A stretch of 64,000 nt of DNA from Saprospiraceae bacterium. GTDB taxonomy: Bacteria; Bacteroidota; Bacteroidia; Chitinophagales; Saprospiraceae. The position numbers and the translations under genes were made by a program. Location: assembly GCA_019638385.1 (NCBI GenBank), contig JAHBTW010000003.1, positions 310,001 to 374,000 of the forward strand, in the 5' to 3' direction. Below the pieces are notes generated by a model. The model was not told where the DNA came from. It worked only from the letters and a program-made list of their open reading frames with translations, and made no database searches. Shown piece by piece: positions 34,239 through 42,730 of this stretch (positions within the stretch are counted from its first letter, which is position 1; every line of letters begins with the position of its first letter).

Positions 34239-35600
34239 CTACCGCCCCACAAACGCCCCATACCCCTTCTCCACGCCGACCTTCCCGTTGTCAATCGCTA
34301 CCCGGCCGCGCAGAATCACCGTTTTGCACTTGCCCTGTACTTTCCAGCCTTCGTAGGCGGAGTAATCCACGTTCATGTGGTGGGTTTTGGCGGAGAGGGC
34401 GTGTTGTTCGTTCGGATCGAAGATGACGAGGTCGGCATCCGAGCCGGGGGCAATGCAGCCTTTTTTGGGATACATGCCGAAGATTTGGGCGGCGTTGGCG
34501 GAGGTCAGTTCTACATACTTATTGGGACTGATCCTGCCGGTGTGAACGCCTTCCGACCAGAGCAGTTCCATGCGGTGTTCGATGGCGGGGTGGCCGTTGG
34601 GGATTTTGGAGAAATCGTCTTTGCCCATCATTTTTTGCTCCCAATTGAAGGGGCAATGATCGGTGCCGACTACCTGCACCAAACCCTGATTGATGCCGGC
34701 CCAAAGGGCTTCCTGATCTTTTTTTTGCCGCAGCGGCGGACTCATCACCCACTTGGCGCCGTCGGGATTTTGTTCGTACAGGGAGGCGTCCAAGAGGAGA
34801 TATTGGATGCAGGTTTCCACCAACACTCGTTGATTGCGCAGGGTGGCGCGGCGCACGGCATCGAGCGCGCCCTGGCAGGTGAGGTGTACGATGTAGGCGC
34901 TCACGCCGGTGTAGTGGGCCATATCGGCAAAACGGGCGGAGGCTTCGGCTTCGGTCACTTCCGGCTGCGAGAAGTAGTGATAGAGCGGGGAGAGTTTGCC
35001 CTCGGCGCGGTGTTTGGCGATGAGTTTGTCTATCATATCGCCGTTGGTGGCGTGTACGGTCACGAGGCCGCCGTGGCGCTTCACCTCCTGCATGAGGTCC
35101 ACCATTTGGCCATCGTCAATCATGAGGGCGCCTTTGTAGGCCATGAAGGTTTTGAAAGAGGTAATGCCTTCTTCTTTGATCATTTGCACAATCTCCTTGC
35201 GGGTATCGGCATTGAAATCGGTGACGGCGATGTGGAAGGAGTAGTCGCCGTAGCAATTGCCGTCGGAGCGGCCGCGCCAGGCGTCTAAGGCGTGGCGGAG
35301 CGATTTGCCTTGTGTTTGCAACACAAAATCAATGACGGTGGTGGTGCCGCCGTGCAGCGCGGCGAGGGTGCCTGTTTCATAGCTGTCGCTCGACCAGGTT
35401 CCCATAAAGGGCATTTGCAAATGCACATGCGGATCAATGCCGCCGGGAAAAACGATTTTGCCCGTGGCGTCAATGACCTGATCGGCATTCACGCTCAGGT
35501 CTTTGCCGATGGAATGAACGGTTTCTCCTTCGATGTAGAGATCAGCCCGATAGTCTTCGGATGCGGTGATGACGCGGGCATTTTTGATGAGTATTGACAT
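34239..35600 (-). CDS. hydA: Dihydropyrimidinase (D-hydantoinase)
   Basis: 453 residues from ATG 35598-35600 (MSILIKNARVI). Member of the cyclic amidohydrolase family that opens 5,6-dihydrouracil, dihydrothymine or hydantoins. The binuclear zinc site is intact: DPHVHLQ (His58, His60), the carboxylated Lys in FMAYKG (about residue 156), His in VHATNGD and VHLTCQG, and Asp in GTDHCPF. The gene lies 10 bp after an NCS1 permease gene, which fits uptake and breakdown of a pyrimidine, hydantoin or allantoin-like compound. The exact substrate is inference. Confidence 0.92.
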   Translation of the reverse strand: MSILIKNARVITASEDYRADLYIEGETVHSIGKDLSVNADQVIDATGKIVFPGGIDPHVHLQMPFMGTWSSDSYETGTLAALHGGTTTVIDFVLQTQGKSLRHALDAWRGRSDGNCYGDYSFHIAVTDFNADTRKEIVQMIKEEGITSFKTFMAYKGALMIDDGQMVDLMQEVKRHGGLVTVHATNGDMIDKLIAKHRAEGKLSPLYHYFSQPEVTEAEASARFADMAHYTGVSAYIVHLTCQGALDAVRRATLRNQRVLVETCIQYLLLDASLYEQNPDGAKWVMSPPLRQKKDQEALWAGINQGLVQVVGTDHCPFNWEQKMMGKDDFSKIPNGHPAIEHRMELLWSEGVHTGRISPNKYVELTSANAAQIFGMYPKKGCIAPGSDADLVIFDPNEQHALSAKTHHMNVDYSAYEGWKVQGKCKTVILRGRVAIDNGKVGVEKGYGAFVGR

Positions 35601-35610
35601 GATGAGCAGT

Positions 35611-37086
35611 TTAAGATTTGGGGGCATACCGGCTGAGCGCCCAATACACACCGAACGACAGCAAAAAGGTAACAAACCAGGCGTAGGAATACAGGTCCAT
35701 CCAAAACGCTCCCACTTTTGCTTCGGGTAGCAGATGCACGGTGGCCAGAAATCCCGGCAGCACCGGCAGCAGGCTCAGGGCGAAAGCGATCCAGGCGCGG
35801 CCGTTCCAGCCTTTATAGATACCTTTCGGTTTGTAGAGTTCGGCTAAGTTAAGGACGGTTTTGCGCACCACAAAATAATCGCAGATCATAATACCCGCCA
35901 GCGCGCCGAGCAGTGCAGAGTACGCAATGAGCCATACGAAGATGTAGCCGTGCGGATCGGCCAGCAACTTCCAGGGGAAAATGAGAATGCCGATGATGCC
36001 CGTGATGTAGCCGCCCGTGCGGAAGCTGATTTTGCTGGGCAGGATGTTGGCAAAACTGTTGGCCGGCGCCACCACGTTGGCCGCTATGTTGGTAGAAAGC
36101 GTAGCAATGGTGAGGCCGAGCATGGAAATGATGACCACGCCGGGCGAATCGAAACGGGACAGTAGCGCTACCGGGTCCCAGATAGCTTCGCCGAAGATGA
36201 TGACCGTGGCGCTCGTTACGGCAATGCCGATGAAAGCGTATAGCGACATCGTGCCCGGCAGGCCGATGATCTGACCCCAAACCTGGTCTTTTTGCGACTT
36301 GGCGTAGCGGGTGAAATCGGGAATATTGAGCGACAGCGTAGCCCAGAAACCGACCATCGCGGTGAGGTTGGGCCAGAAGATTTTCCAAAAATTCACCTCC
36401 GTTTCCACGCCGAGCCGGTGCGATGCGGCCAGTATATCGCTCATCGAACCCACTCGCATCCAGGCCCAGCCGAGCAGGCACAGTCCGATGATCAGCAGAA
36501 AAGGCGCCGCCCAGGTTTCCAATTGTTTGATGGATTCGATGCCTCTGTAAATGATGAGCATATTGACGGCCCAAAAAAACAGGAAACACAGGGCCTGCCC
36601 TGCATTAAGACCGATAAAATCGCCGAGGTAGGGGCTGTCGGCGAGGCCGGGAAAAACGGCCAGCACCAATTGATAAATGGCTGCTCCGCCGATCCAGGTT
36701 TGGATGCCGAACCAACCGCAGGCCACAAGACCGCGCAGCAATCCCGCCAACACAGCGCCGTCCACGCCAAAGTTGAGTCGCAGAAATACCGGCAGCGGGA
36801 TGCCGTACTTCGTGCCCACATGCGCATTGAGGATCATCGGTACCAGCACAATGGCATTGCCGAGAAAGATGGTAAAAAGCGCCTGCTGCCAGTTCATGCC
36901 CTGTTGTATCAGTCCGGCGGCGATCATGTAGGTGGGAATGCATACGGCCATTCCGATCCATATTGAAGCAATATGCCAACGGTTCCAGGTGCGCGCGGCT
37001 GCCGGTACGGGCGCGAAATCTTCGCTGTACAGCGGCGAGCCGGAAACGTCTTCGGTGAGTTCTACGATGGTTTCTTTCATGGTCAT
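35611..37086 (-). CDS. NCS1-family nucleobase/hydantoin/allantoin permease
   Basis: 491 residues from ATG 37084-37086 (a second ATG two codons on is equally possible); the 39-codon upstream extension is rejected. About 12 membrane helices. Family features: the N-terminal W.....WIGMAVCIPTYMIAAGLIQQGMNWQQALFTIFLGNAIVL, the NAHVGTKYGIPLPVFLRLNFG substrate-site helix, and NIPDFTRYAKSQKDQ. NCS1 carriers take up uracil, cytosine, allantoin or hydantoins by Na+ or H+ symport. It forms a two-gene operon with the hydantoinase, 10 bp apart. Confidence 0.92.
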   Translation of the reverse strand: MTMKETIVELTEDVSGSPLYSEDFAPVPAAARTWNRWHIASIWIGMAVCIPTYMIAAGLIQQGMNWQQALFTIFLGNAIVLVPMILNAHVGTKYGIPLPVFLRLNFGVDGAVLAGLLRGLVACGWFGIQTWIGGAAIYQLVLAVFPGLADSPYLGDFIGLNAGQALCFLFFWAVNMLIIYRGIESIKQLETWAAPFLLIIGLCLLGWAWMRVGSMSDILAASHRLGVETEVNFWKIFWPNLTAMVGFWATLSLNIPDFTRYAKSQKDQVWGQIIGLPGTMSLYAFIGIAVTSATVIIFGEAIWDPVALLSRFDSPGVVIISMLGLTIATLSTNIAANVVAPANSFANILPSKISFRTGGYITGIIGILIFPWKLLADPHGYIFVWLIAYSALLGALAGIMICDYFVVRKTVLNLAELYKPKGIYKGWNGRAWIAFALSLLPVLPGFLATVHLLPEAKVGAFWMDLYSYAWFVTFLLSFGVYWALSRYAPKS

Positions 37087-37103
37087 AAGGCATTTTGATC
37101 TTG

Positions 37104-37150
37104 GCTCTATAGCGTTGGGTTTTAAACCCGACGCCACGGAGCCGTAGAGC
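37104..37150. promoter_or_regulatory. Nested inverted repeat upstream of the NCS1/hydantoinase operon
   Basis: Outer arms GCTCTA (37104-37109) and TAGAGC (37145-37150); inner palindrome GGGTTTTAAACCC (37117-37129), extended by CGT and ACG. It lies 18 bp before the permease start and 63 bp before the divergent ArnT-like gene. It could be an operator or a dispersed intergenic palindrome. Confidence 0.4.
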
Positions 37151-37212
37151 AGACAATTTGAAAGCGCTAATTTACATTTTGCGCCGTACTTTCGGCGCTT
37201 CAAACCGGCGCC

Positions 37213-38778
37213 ATGAAATTTTCCCCCACCGAGATTCGGCTGTTGCAGTTGGCTGCCCTGCTTTTATTGGCGGGCATGTTGCTGCATTTGGGTACGCAGC
37301 CCCTGTATCTGGAGGAGCCGCGCCGTGCCCTGATCGCCATGGAAATGTGGGAACGCGGCAACCCCTGGATTCCCACCGAACTGGGCGAATATTACTACAA
37401 CAAGCCGCCATTTTTCAATTGGGTACTCATGGGCAGCGCGGCCCTGCTCGGCGGTTTCCACGAGTGGGCCATGCGCTTGCCGACGGTGCTCTCGGTCATC
37501 GGATTGGTGTGGGTGATGTATTGCATGGGACGGCGCTATGTGGATGCGGCGTTCGGAGCAGTCAGCGGATTGCTCTTTGCGGCCTGCGGGAGCGTGCTGA
37601 TATTCTTTTCCCATCTGGGCGAGATAGACCTTTTTTATGCCTTTGTTTCTTTCAGTGCGTTTGCGGCTTTGTATCATTTTTACCGGCAGGGGCAGGATGG
37701 GCGGTTGTTTCTGAGCTTTTATGCGCTCCATGCCGTCGGGTTTCTCACCAAAGGTTTACCTTCTTTGCTCTTCATCGGCATTTCGCTTTTGGTCTGGTTT
37801 GGGTATAAAAAAGACTGGCGGCGGCTGTTCTCGTGGGCGCATCTGGCGGGCGTTGGGTTGTTTTTGTTAATGGTCGGCGGATATTTGTTTCAATACAGCC
37901 GGTATCATAGCTTGTTGCAACTGCTCCCCGAATGGGCCGGGCAGGCCGGCGAGCGAACGATCGCAGCACAGGAATGGTGGCGGCTACCCATCCATTTGGT
38001 GCATTACCCGTTGGACAGCCTCAAGGATTTGCTTCCCTTTTCGCTGTTGATTGTATTTCTAATCAGAAAAGACTGGAAAGCGCTGCTGCTGCGCAATGAG
38101 TGGGTGGCGTTTTCGGCTATCATTTTCATCGCCAATTTTCCCGTGTATTGGCTTTCGCCGGGGGCCAAGCAGCGCTATTTGTACATGTTGTTCCCGTTGT
38201 TGCTCATCGCATTCACCTGGGCCTGGCGCCATGCCGGGGAGCTGAAACCGCTGTACAACAAGGTGTTTCGAATATTGACTGGTTTGTTGCTCGCGGCATT
38301 TGCGCTGGGCACGCCGGCGCTGGGCTTTCTGCCCGATCTGGCATTTTTGCCCTACCGGCATGTATTGGCGGCGGTCGCTGCTGTGGCGTTTGGCGCGCTG
38401 CTGTGGCTGTTTGGGAAAAAGAAAAGCACCGAACTGATTCTGCTCGTATTGGCCATGGCCGTACTGCGCCTCGTTTTTGACCTCACGGTATTGCCGCAGC
38501 GGGCTTACAAAAGCGGCGCTCAGCACGATAAAGCGCTCGCTTACTCCATTGCCCATATCACCGGCGATGCGCCGCTCCACATCTATCGCTACGACCGCAT
38601 TTCTTTCACCACGGTATATTATCTCAATCGCATTCGGGGCCGTTGTCTTACCCGTTCCTATGAGGAAGCACCCGACGTGTTTTATCTGGCCGAAACCGAT
38701 TGCGTGGAGCGGCCTTATGTGCGTCTTTTGGAATTTGAATACAACCGGAAGCCGTACATGCTTTTTCGCAAGGGATAA
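37213..38778 (+). CDS. ArnT/PMT-like membrane glycosyltransferase
   Basis: 521 residues with about 11-13 membrane helices. The first periplasmic loop carries the family hallmark EEPRRALIAMEMWERGNPWIPTELGEYYYNKPPFFNW, with the acidic residue needed for catalysis and YYNKPP lipid-carrier motif of GT83 enzymes (ArnT). A second loop has FFSHLGEIDLFYAF. Such enzymes move a sugar from an undecaprenyl-linked donor onto lipid A or other periplasmic acceptors. The acceptor here is unknown, and the C-terminal soluble domain (HIYRYDRISFTTVYYLN) is short. The stop codon lies inside the left arm of the inverted repeat at 38771. Confidence 0.85.
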   Translation: MKFSPTEIRLLQLAALLLLAGMLLHLGTQPLYLEEPRRALIAMEMWERGNPWIPTELGEYYYNKPPFFNWVLMGSAALLGGFHEWAMRLPTVLSVIGLVWVMYCMGRRYVDAAFGAVSGLLFAACGSVLIFFSHLGEIDLFYAFVSFSAFAALYHFYRQGQDGRLFLSFYALHAVGFLTKGLPSLLFIGISLLVWFGYKKDWRRLFSWAHLAGVGLFLLMVGGYLFQYSRYHSLLQLLPEWAGQAGERTIAAQEWWRLPIHLVHYPLDSLKDLLPFSLLIVFLIRKDWKALLLRNEWVAFSAIIFIANFPVYWLSPGAKQRYLYMLFPLLLIAFTWAWRHAGELKPLYNKVFRILTGLLLAAFALGTPALGFLPDLAFLPYRHVLAAVAAVAFGALLWLFGKKKSTELILLVLAMAVLRLVFDLTVLPQRAYKSGAQHDKALAYSIAHITGDAPLHIYRYDRISFTTVYYLNRIRGRCLTRSYEEAPDVFYLAETDCVERPYVRLLEFEYNRKPYMLFRKG

Positions 38779-38820
38779 CATCCCTCAACCGGCAAATACA
38801 CGCTCAGGGATGTTATCCCT
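38771..38820. terminator. Perfect 15-bp inverted repeat, likely two-way terminator
   Basis: AGGGATAACATCCCT (38771-38785) and AGGGATGTTATCCCT (38806-38820) are exact inverted copies with a 20-nt loop. The left arm holds the stop codon of the plus-strand gene (38776-38778) and the right arm reaches the stop of the minus-strand gene (38819-38821). There is no T-tract, so it is not a standard intrinsic terminator. Confidence 0.6.
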
Positions 38821-39637
38821 ACAACCCCGGCGCCCTGAAAGTCGCTTGCATTTTTTCAAACGCATCGGGCCATTCCCGCTCGAATGCCTCCGGGAACACA
38901 AAGAAATGTGCGATGGCCACGGCCAAGGGGTCTATGTCGGTGAGATTGATGTATTTTTCAATCGCTTCCCGGCCAAAGCCGCTGATGCGCTCCAACACCG
39001 GCCAATGCGTTTCATCCACCTGCGGCAGCCGGGTAAACGCATTGCTGCGAACATACACCCGCGCATATTCGTACAAACCGATGTGGAAATACTGATCGGG
39101 TTGAAAAAAACCGTGCATCAGGTGTTTCATTGAAAACAACAGCACCCCGTCTTCGTCATACACCTCCGAAATGTGAAAGCGCTCCGGGTATTGCGGCGAA
39201 GGGAATGGATGGGGGTATATGACGATGTGTTCGTATTTGGGAAACACCAAAAATTTTTGTCCGAACATGAGTGTCACCGCCGAAGCCGCCACCACCGCTT
39301 CCACGTCATTGGGTACGGCTTTTATGCCTTGTGCCTTGAAGTCATTGCCCATGATGAACAGCGACACCCGTTGCCGGAACCGCAATTGTTCCGTCGCGCT
39401 GAGCCGGTGATAAAAGCCGGGAGCCTGTTCTACCAACTTCCGAAGACCGGCATCCAAATCGGGTGGATACCGGGTGTACCACCACCAATTGATTTTGGGC
39501 GAAAACACATACAAACCTGCCATGGCCACCACGGGCCAGGGAATAAAGCGGGCATACGCGGGGTCCACCCGGAGTGCCAGGTACAAAAATATCGCTGTGA
39601 CCAGCAAAAAGGGAACGAGGAGCAAACGGGTGAACAT
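38819..39637 (-). CDS. MtfA-like protein with lost zinc-peptidase site
   Basis: 272 residues. One or two N-terminal membrane helices (about 4-22 and 34-46) precede an MtfA/M90-like domain, recognised from FRQRVSLFIMGNDFKAQGI, VAASAVTLMFG, FPKYEHIVIYP, and the DEDGVLLFSMKHLMHG strand. In active members the next segment is HEFAH. Here it reads LYEYARVY: Tyr189 replaces the first His and Arg193 the second. The third ligand Glu of EFFAVATEAFFE is also changed (DPLAVAIAHFFVFPEAF). I therefore call it a probable pseudo-peptidase. MtfA of E. coli binds Mlc and is a zinc aminopeptidase; whether any of that applies here is unknown. Confidence 0.72.
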   Translation of the reverse strand: MFTRLLLVPFLLVTAIFLYLALRVDPAYARFIPWPVVAMAGLYVFSPKINWWWYTRYPPDLDAGLRKLVEQAPGFYHRLSATEQLRFRQRVSLFIMGNDFKAQGIKAVPNDVEAVVAASAVTLMFGQKFLVFPKYEHIVIYPHPFPSPQYPERFHISEVYDEDGVLLFSMKHLMHGFFQPDQYFHIGLYEYARVYVRSNAFTRLPQVDETHWPVLERISGFGREAIEKYINLTDIDPLAVAIAHFFVFPEAFEREWPDAFEKMQATFRAPGL

Positions 39638-39677
39638 AAGCCTGTGGTTTGAACTGCGAAATGTAAGCGGTTTTTTT

Positions 39678-39685
39678 TACCTTTG
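39678..39685 (+). promoter_or_regulatory. Promoter -7 box for der (TACCTTTG)
   Basis: TACCTTTG matches TAnnTTTG, following eight T residues, with a TTTG at 39648-39651 as a distant -33 candidate (26-nt spacing, rather long). The leader to ATG 39799 would be about 105 nt. Confidence 0.5.
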
Positions 39686-39798
39686 CCGCCCTGTAAGGCT
39701 TTTTCAAAAAAGATAGCGGAAAAAACATCTCTTTTAAGCGCGTATCAACCGTCCATACCAGAGCTAAAGCCGGAATTAGAATTAGCTGAATTAACAAC

Positions 39799-41103
39799 AT
39801 GAGCAACATAGTAGCCATCGTAGGCCGGCCCAATGTCGGAAAATCCACTCTTTTCAACCGCCTCATCGGCGAACGCCAGGCCATCATTGACGATCAGCCC
39901 GGTATCACCCGCGACCGCCAATACGGCAATTCCTATTGGAACGGCAAAAACTTTACCGTCATAGACACCGGCGGCTTCGTAGAGCATTCCGACGACGTGT
40001 TCGAATCGGCCATCCGCTCGCAGGTGAACATCGCTATCGAAGAGGCTTCGGTCATCATATTTATGGTGGATGTCACCACCGGCATTACCGACCTGGACGA
40101 GGACGTGGCCAATATGCTGCGCCGCACCAAAAAGCCGGTTTACCTTGTGGTAAATAAAGTGGACAACAATGAGCGCTACATGGAAGCCAATGAGTTTTGG
40201 AGCCTCGGCATCGAAAATACCTTTTTCGTGTCGTCTCTCAGCGGCAGCGGCAGCGGCGAACTCTTGGATGCCGTCATGGACCACATCCATGAAGAACCGG
40301 AAAAGGAAAACCAGTTGCCCCGCATCGCCATCGTGGGGCAGCCCAACGTGGGCAAAAGCTCCCTCGTCAATGCGCTGCTCGGCGAAGAACGCAACATCGT
40401 GACCGAAATAGCCGGCACCACCCGCGACTCCATCCACACCCACTACGCGAAATTCGGCAAAGAATTTCTGCTCGTTGACACCGCCGGCATTCGCAAAAAA
40501 GCCAAAGTACACGAAAACGTGGAGTTCTACTCCGTCATGCGCGCCATTCGCGCCATGGAAGAATCGGACGTGTGCATCCTCATGATTGACGCCCAAACCG
40601 GCATGGAAATGCAGGACATGAGCATCTTCCGGCTGGCGCAGCGCCGCAACAAAGGCATCGTTTTGTTGGTCAATAAATGGGACCTCGTAGAAAACAAAGA
40701 GACCAATACCGCCCGCGATTTTGAAAAAACCATTCACGAACGCATCGCTCCTTTTACCGATGTGCCGATCATCTTTATATCCGCCACTGAAAAAGTGCGC
40801 ATTTTCAAAGCCGTAGAAGCGGCGCTGGAAGTATATGAAAACCGCAGCCGCAAGATCAAAACCTCCCAGATCAACGAGATCATGTTGGAGGCCATACAAC
40901 GCCATCCGCCGCCGGCATATCGCGGGCGCCTGATCAAAATCAAATACGTCACACAGTTGCCGCCGGCCTACCCGGCCTTTGCCTTCTTCTGCAACCACCC
41001 CAAACACATCCGGGAGCCTTACAAGAACTATCTGGAAAACCAGTTGCGCAAAAATTTCAAGTTCACCGGATCGCCTATTTCCATATTTTTCAGAGAAAAA
41101 TAA
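39799..41103 (+). CDS. der: GTPase Der (EngA), ribosome assembly
   Basis: 434 residues, normal length. Two tandem GTPase domains: G1 GRPNVGKST with DTGG and NKVD in the first; GQPNVGKSS, DTAG and NKWD in the second; then the KH-like C-terminal domain (PPAYRGRLIKIKYVTQLPPAYPAFAFFCNHP). Der is an essential factor in maturation of the 50S ribosomal subunit. rfbC follows after 7 bp on the same strand. No oddity seen. Confidence 0.97.
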   Translation: MSNIVAIVGRPNVGKSTLFNRLIGERQAIIDDQPGITRDRQYGNSYWNGKNFTVIDTGGFVEHSDDVFESAIRSQVNIAIEEASVIIFMVDVTTGITDLDEDVANMLRRTKKPVYLVVNKVDNNERYMEANEFWSLGIENTFFVSSLSGSGSGELLDAVMDHIHEEPEKENQLPRIAIVGQPNVGKSSLVNALLGEERNIVTEIAGTTRDSIHTHYAKFGKEFLLVDTAGIRKKAKVHENVEFYSVMRAIRAMEESDVCILMIDAQTGMEMQDMSIFRLAQRRNKGIVLLVNKWDLVENKETNTARDFEKTIHERIAPFTDVPIIFISATEKVRIFKAVEAALEVYENRSRKIKTSQINEIMLEAIQRHPPPAYRGRLIKIKYVTQLPPAYPAFAFFCNHPKHIREPYKNYLENQLRKNFKFTGSPISIFFREK

Positions 41104-41110
41104 TGCTGCC

Positions 41111-41644
41111 ATGCCGTTTTGGAATGCGCCTATAGACGGGCTGATCGTTTTTGAACCCCAGGTGTGGGAAGATGCGCGCGGCTACTTCTTTGAAAGTTAC
41201 AATCGCCGCACTTTCGCTGAGGCCGGCATCACGGCCGATTTTGTCCAGGACAACCAGGCGCGCTCCTCCTTCGGCGTGCTGCGCGGACTGCATTACCAAC
41301 GGGCGCCTTTTGCACAGGCCAAATTGGTGCGTGTCACCGAAGGCGAAGTGTTCGATGTGGCCGTGGATATTCGCGAAAACTCCCCCACCTACGGCCAATG
41401 GTACGGCCTCCTGCTCAGCGCTGAAAACAAACGCCAACTCTTTATTCCCGGCGGATTTGCCCACGGCTATGTGGTGCTCAGTCCTGCCGCCGAGTTTTGT
41501 TATAAATGTGACAACTTCTACTCCAAACCGCACGAGGGCGGCATCCGCTACGACGACCCCACCCTCGGCATTGATTGGCAAATTGATCTGAACAAGGCCA
41601 TTCTTTCCGAAAAGGATTTGGCTTTGCCGGGGTTCAATTTTTAA
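41111..41644 (+). CDS. rfbC: dTDP-4-dehydrorhamnose 3,5-epimerase
   Basis: 177 residues from ATG 41111 (MPFWNAPIDGLIVFEPQVWEDARGYFFE); an upstream in-frame start lies within der and is rejected. This cupin enzyme is the third step of dTDP-L-rhamnose synthesis. Conserved parts are YNRRTFAEAGI, FVQDNQARSSFGVLRGLHYQ with the catalytic His, VAVDIRENSPTYGQW, and FIPGGFAHGYVVLS. The other rfb genes are not in the window. It is placed 7 bp after der and is probably co-transcribed. Confidence 0.94.
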   Translation: MPFWNAPIDGLIVFEPQVWEDARGYFFESYNRRTFAEAGITADFVQDNQARSSFGVLRGLHYQRAPFAQAKLVRVTEGEVFDVAVDIRENSPTYGQWYGLLLSAENKRQLFIPGGFAHGYVVLSPAAEFCYKCDNFYSKPHEGGIRYDDPTLGIDWQIDLNKAILSEKDLALPGFNF

Positions 41645-41673
41645 GCGCTTGCTGAGTATTCCAACCACGCCAT

Positions 41674-41725
41674 TTTTTATTTAAACACATAGGCACATAG
41701 AACTTGGCCTATGTCTTTATGTGCC
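41674..41725 (+). repeat. Dispersed intergenic repeat, long copy with hairpin
   Basis: Starts TTTTTATTT, A, AACACATAGG (19 of 20 identical to 23681-23700). It continues with nested inverted repeats: ACATAGGC (41687-41694) with GCCTATGT (41707-41714), and GGCACATA (41692-41699) with TATGTGCC (41718-41725). It lies 29 bp after the rfbC stop and may act in 3'-end formation. Confidence 0.6.
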
Positions 41726-41731
41726 AAAAAC

Positions 41732-41766
41732 AAAAAAGCCCGGCCATGCAAAAAGCACAGCCGGGC
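41732..41766 (-). terminator. Rho-independent terminator of the 42-43 kb operon
   Basis: On the minus strand, GCCCGGC (41766-41760), a 15-nt loop, GCCGGGC (41744-41738), then six T residues (41737-41732). It lies about 30 bp after the stop of the last secreted-protein gene. Confidence 0.85.
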
Positions 41767-41795
41767 CTGCCATAAACAGGATTAACCAACCCCTG

Positions 41796-42251
41796 TCAAA
41801 TCCGAATAAATGCATCATTAGCAGTGTAAGCCAGGGCGCGTTTGCCGGGCTTCAATTTTGCGTTTACGCCGGGGATATCGGCGGCTATTTCCATATACCG
41901 GCTATTGACATCAATCATTTGACCGTCAACGGCCGATACGCAGGTTACCTCTATCACAATATATTCGGGGCGGTTGTAGGTAGTCGGCACAACCCTCAAA
42001 ACGCGGGCATAGGCCGTGGCGCCATGCCTTATCAGGATCGTTTTGTTTTGTCGTACCTCCTCGGCCACCGCAAACTGAACAATATCGCCCATCCTTGCCA
42101 GTTCGGAAGAAAGACTGTCGGCTGATTCCAGTACAATCGCCGTACCCGCCGGCAAAACACAGGGGGTGTGTGTGCGGGCCGTTTTTTTGCCGCTTTGCGC
42201 TGCCAATAGCATCGGAAACAAAACGAATAATACTGCGAGCGACGGCTTCAT
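41796..42251 (-). CDS. Small secreted protein, AVDG paralogue family (member 3)
   Basis: 151 residues from ATG 42249-42251 (MKPSLAVLFVLFPMLLAAQS signal peptide). Same plan as the pair at 31.1 kb: CVLPAGTAIVLESADS, ARMGDIVQFAVAEEVRQNKTILIRHGATAYARVLRV, IVIEVTCVSAVDGQMIDVNSRYM, then a final strand DAFIRI. Third and last gene of a minus-strand operon with members 4 and 5 (35 bp after member 4), ended by the hairpin at 41732-41766. Function unknown. Confidence 0.75.
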   Translation of the reverse strand: MKPSLAVLFVLFPMLLAAQSGKKTARTHTPCVLPAGTAIVLESADSLSSELARMGDIVQFAVAEEVRQNKTILIRHGATAYARVLRVVPTTYNRPEYIVIEVTCVSAVDGQMIDVNSRYMEIAADIPGVNAKLKPGKRALAYTANDAFIRI

Positions 42252-42286
42252 GGCGTTCCGGTTGTTGTGCTGCCATTTCGGCGCGG

Positions 42287-42706
42287 TTAGTACTGAATTT
42301 TCACGTCGTCCAGTACGGTCGTCATGATGCCGGTGGCTTTTTTGAGCGTAAGCGGGCATTTGCGGCAAGGGCGTTTGGCCGAGAGCCGGCCGCGCACATT
42401 GATGACTTTTCCATCCACCGCTTTTACCGTGCGCACTTCTATTTGAACTTCGTCGAAGCTCGCGCGAATGACTTCCCCCTCCGCCGGCGCATTGGTGACG
42501 ATGAGCGGGAAATTATTGACGCGCACTTCGTCGCGCACCTTGAAACTGACCACATAGCCCACATCGAGTTCCTCTCCGTTTTCCTCATTCCAGAGTTCTA
42601 CATAAATGGTCGTACCTCTCGGCAAAATGATGGTGTCGGCTTTAAAAGCAAGGGAAGAGGCGCTGCACAGCAGCAGCAGGAGCATACGAGACATTGAATT
42701 TTTCAT
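42287..42706 (-). CDS. Small secreted protein, AVDG paralogue family (member 4)
   Basis: 139 residues with a signal peptide (MSRMLLLLLCSASSLAF). Family plan: IILPRGTTIYVELWNEENGEELDVGYVVSFKVRDEVRVNNFPLIVTNAPAEGEVI, then VQIEVRTVKAVDGKVINVRGRL, a short CRKCPL insert (also a CxxC, as in member 1), and a final strand DVKIQY. Middle gene of the operon: 24 bp after member 5 and 35 bp before member 3. Confidence 0.75.
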   Translation of the reverse strand: MKNSMSRMLLLLLCSASSLAFKADTIILPRGTTIYVELWNEENGEELDVGYVVSFKVRDEVRVNNFPLIVTNAPAEGEVIRASFDEVQIEVRTVKAVDGKVINVRGRLSAKRPCRKCPLTLKKATGIMTTVLDDVKIQY

Positions 42707-42730
42707 GGCTGAATGTTTTTGTTCGGTTGG

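Noticed and set aside
39745..41112. 455-codon minus-strand frame opposite der
   Set aside because: Complete antisense to the conserved Der GTPase; composition is Phe/His/Gly-rich with no family resemblance.
42287..42368. Overlapping longer starts for the 41796 secreted-protein gene
   Set aside because: The upstream extension overlaps the neighbouring paralogue and places the signal peptide internally; ATG 42251 gives a proper secretory N-terminus.
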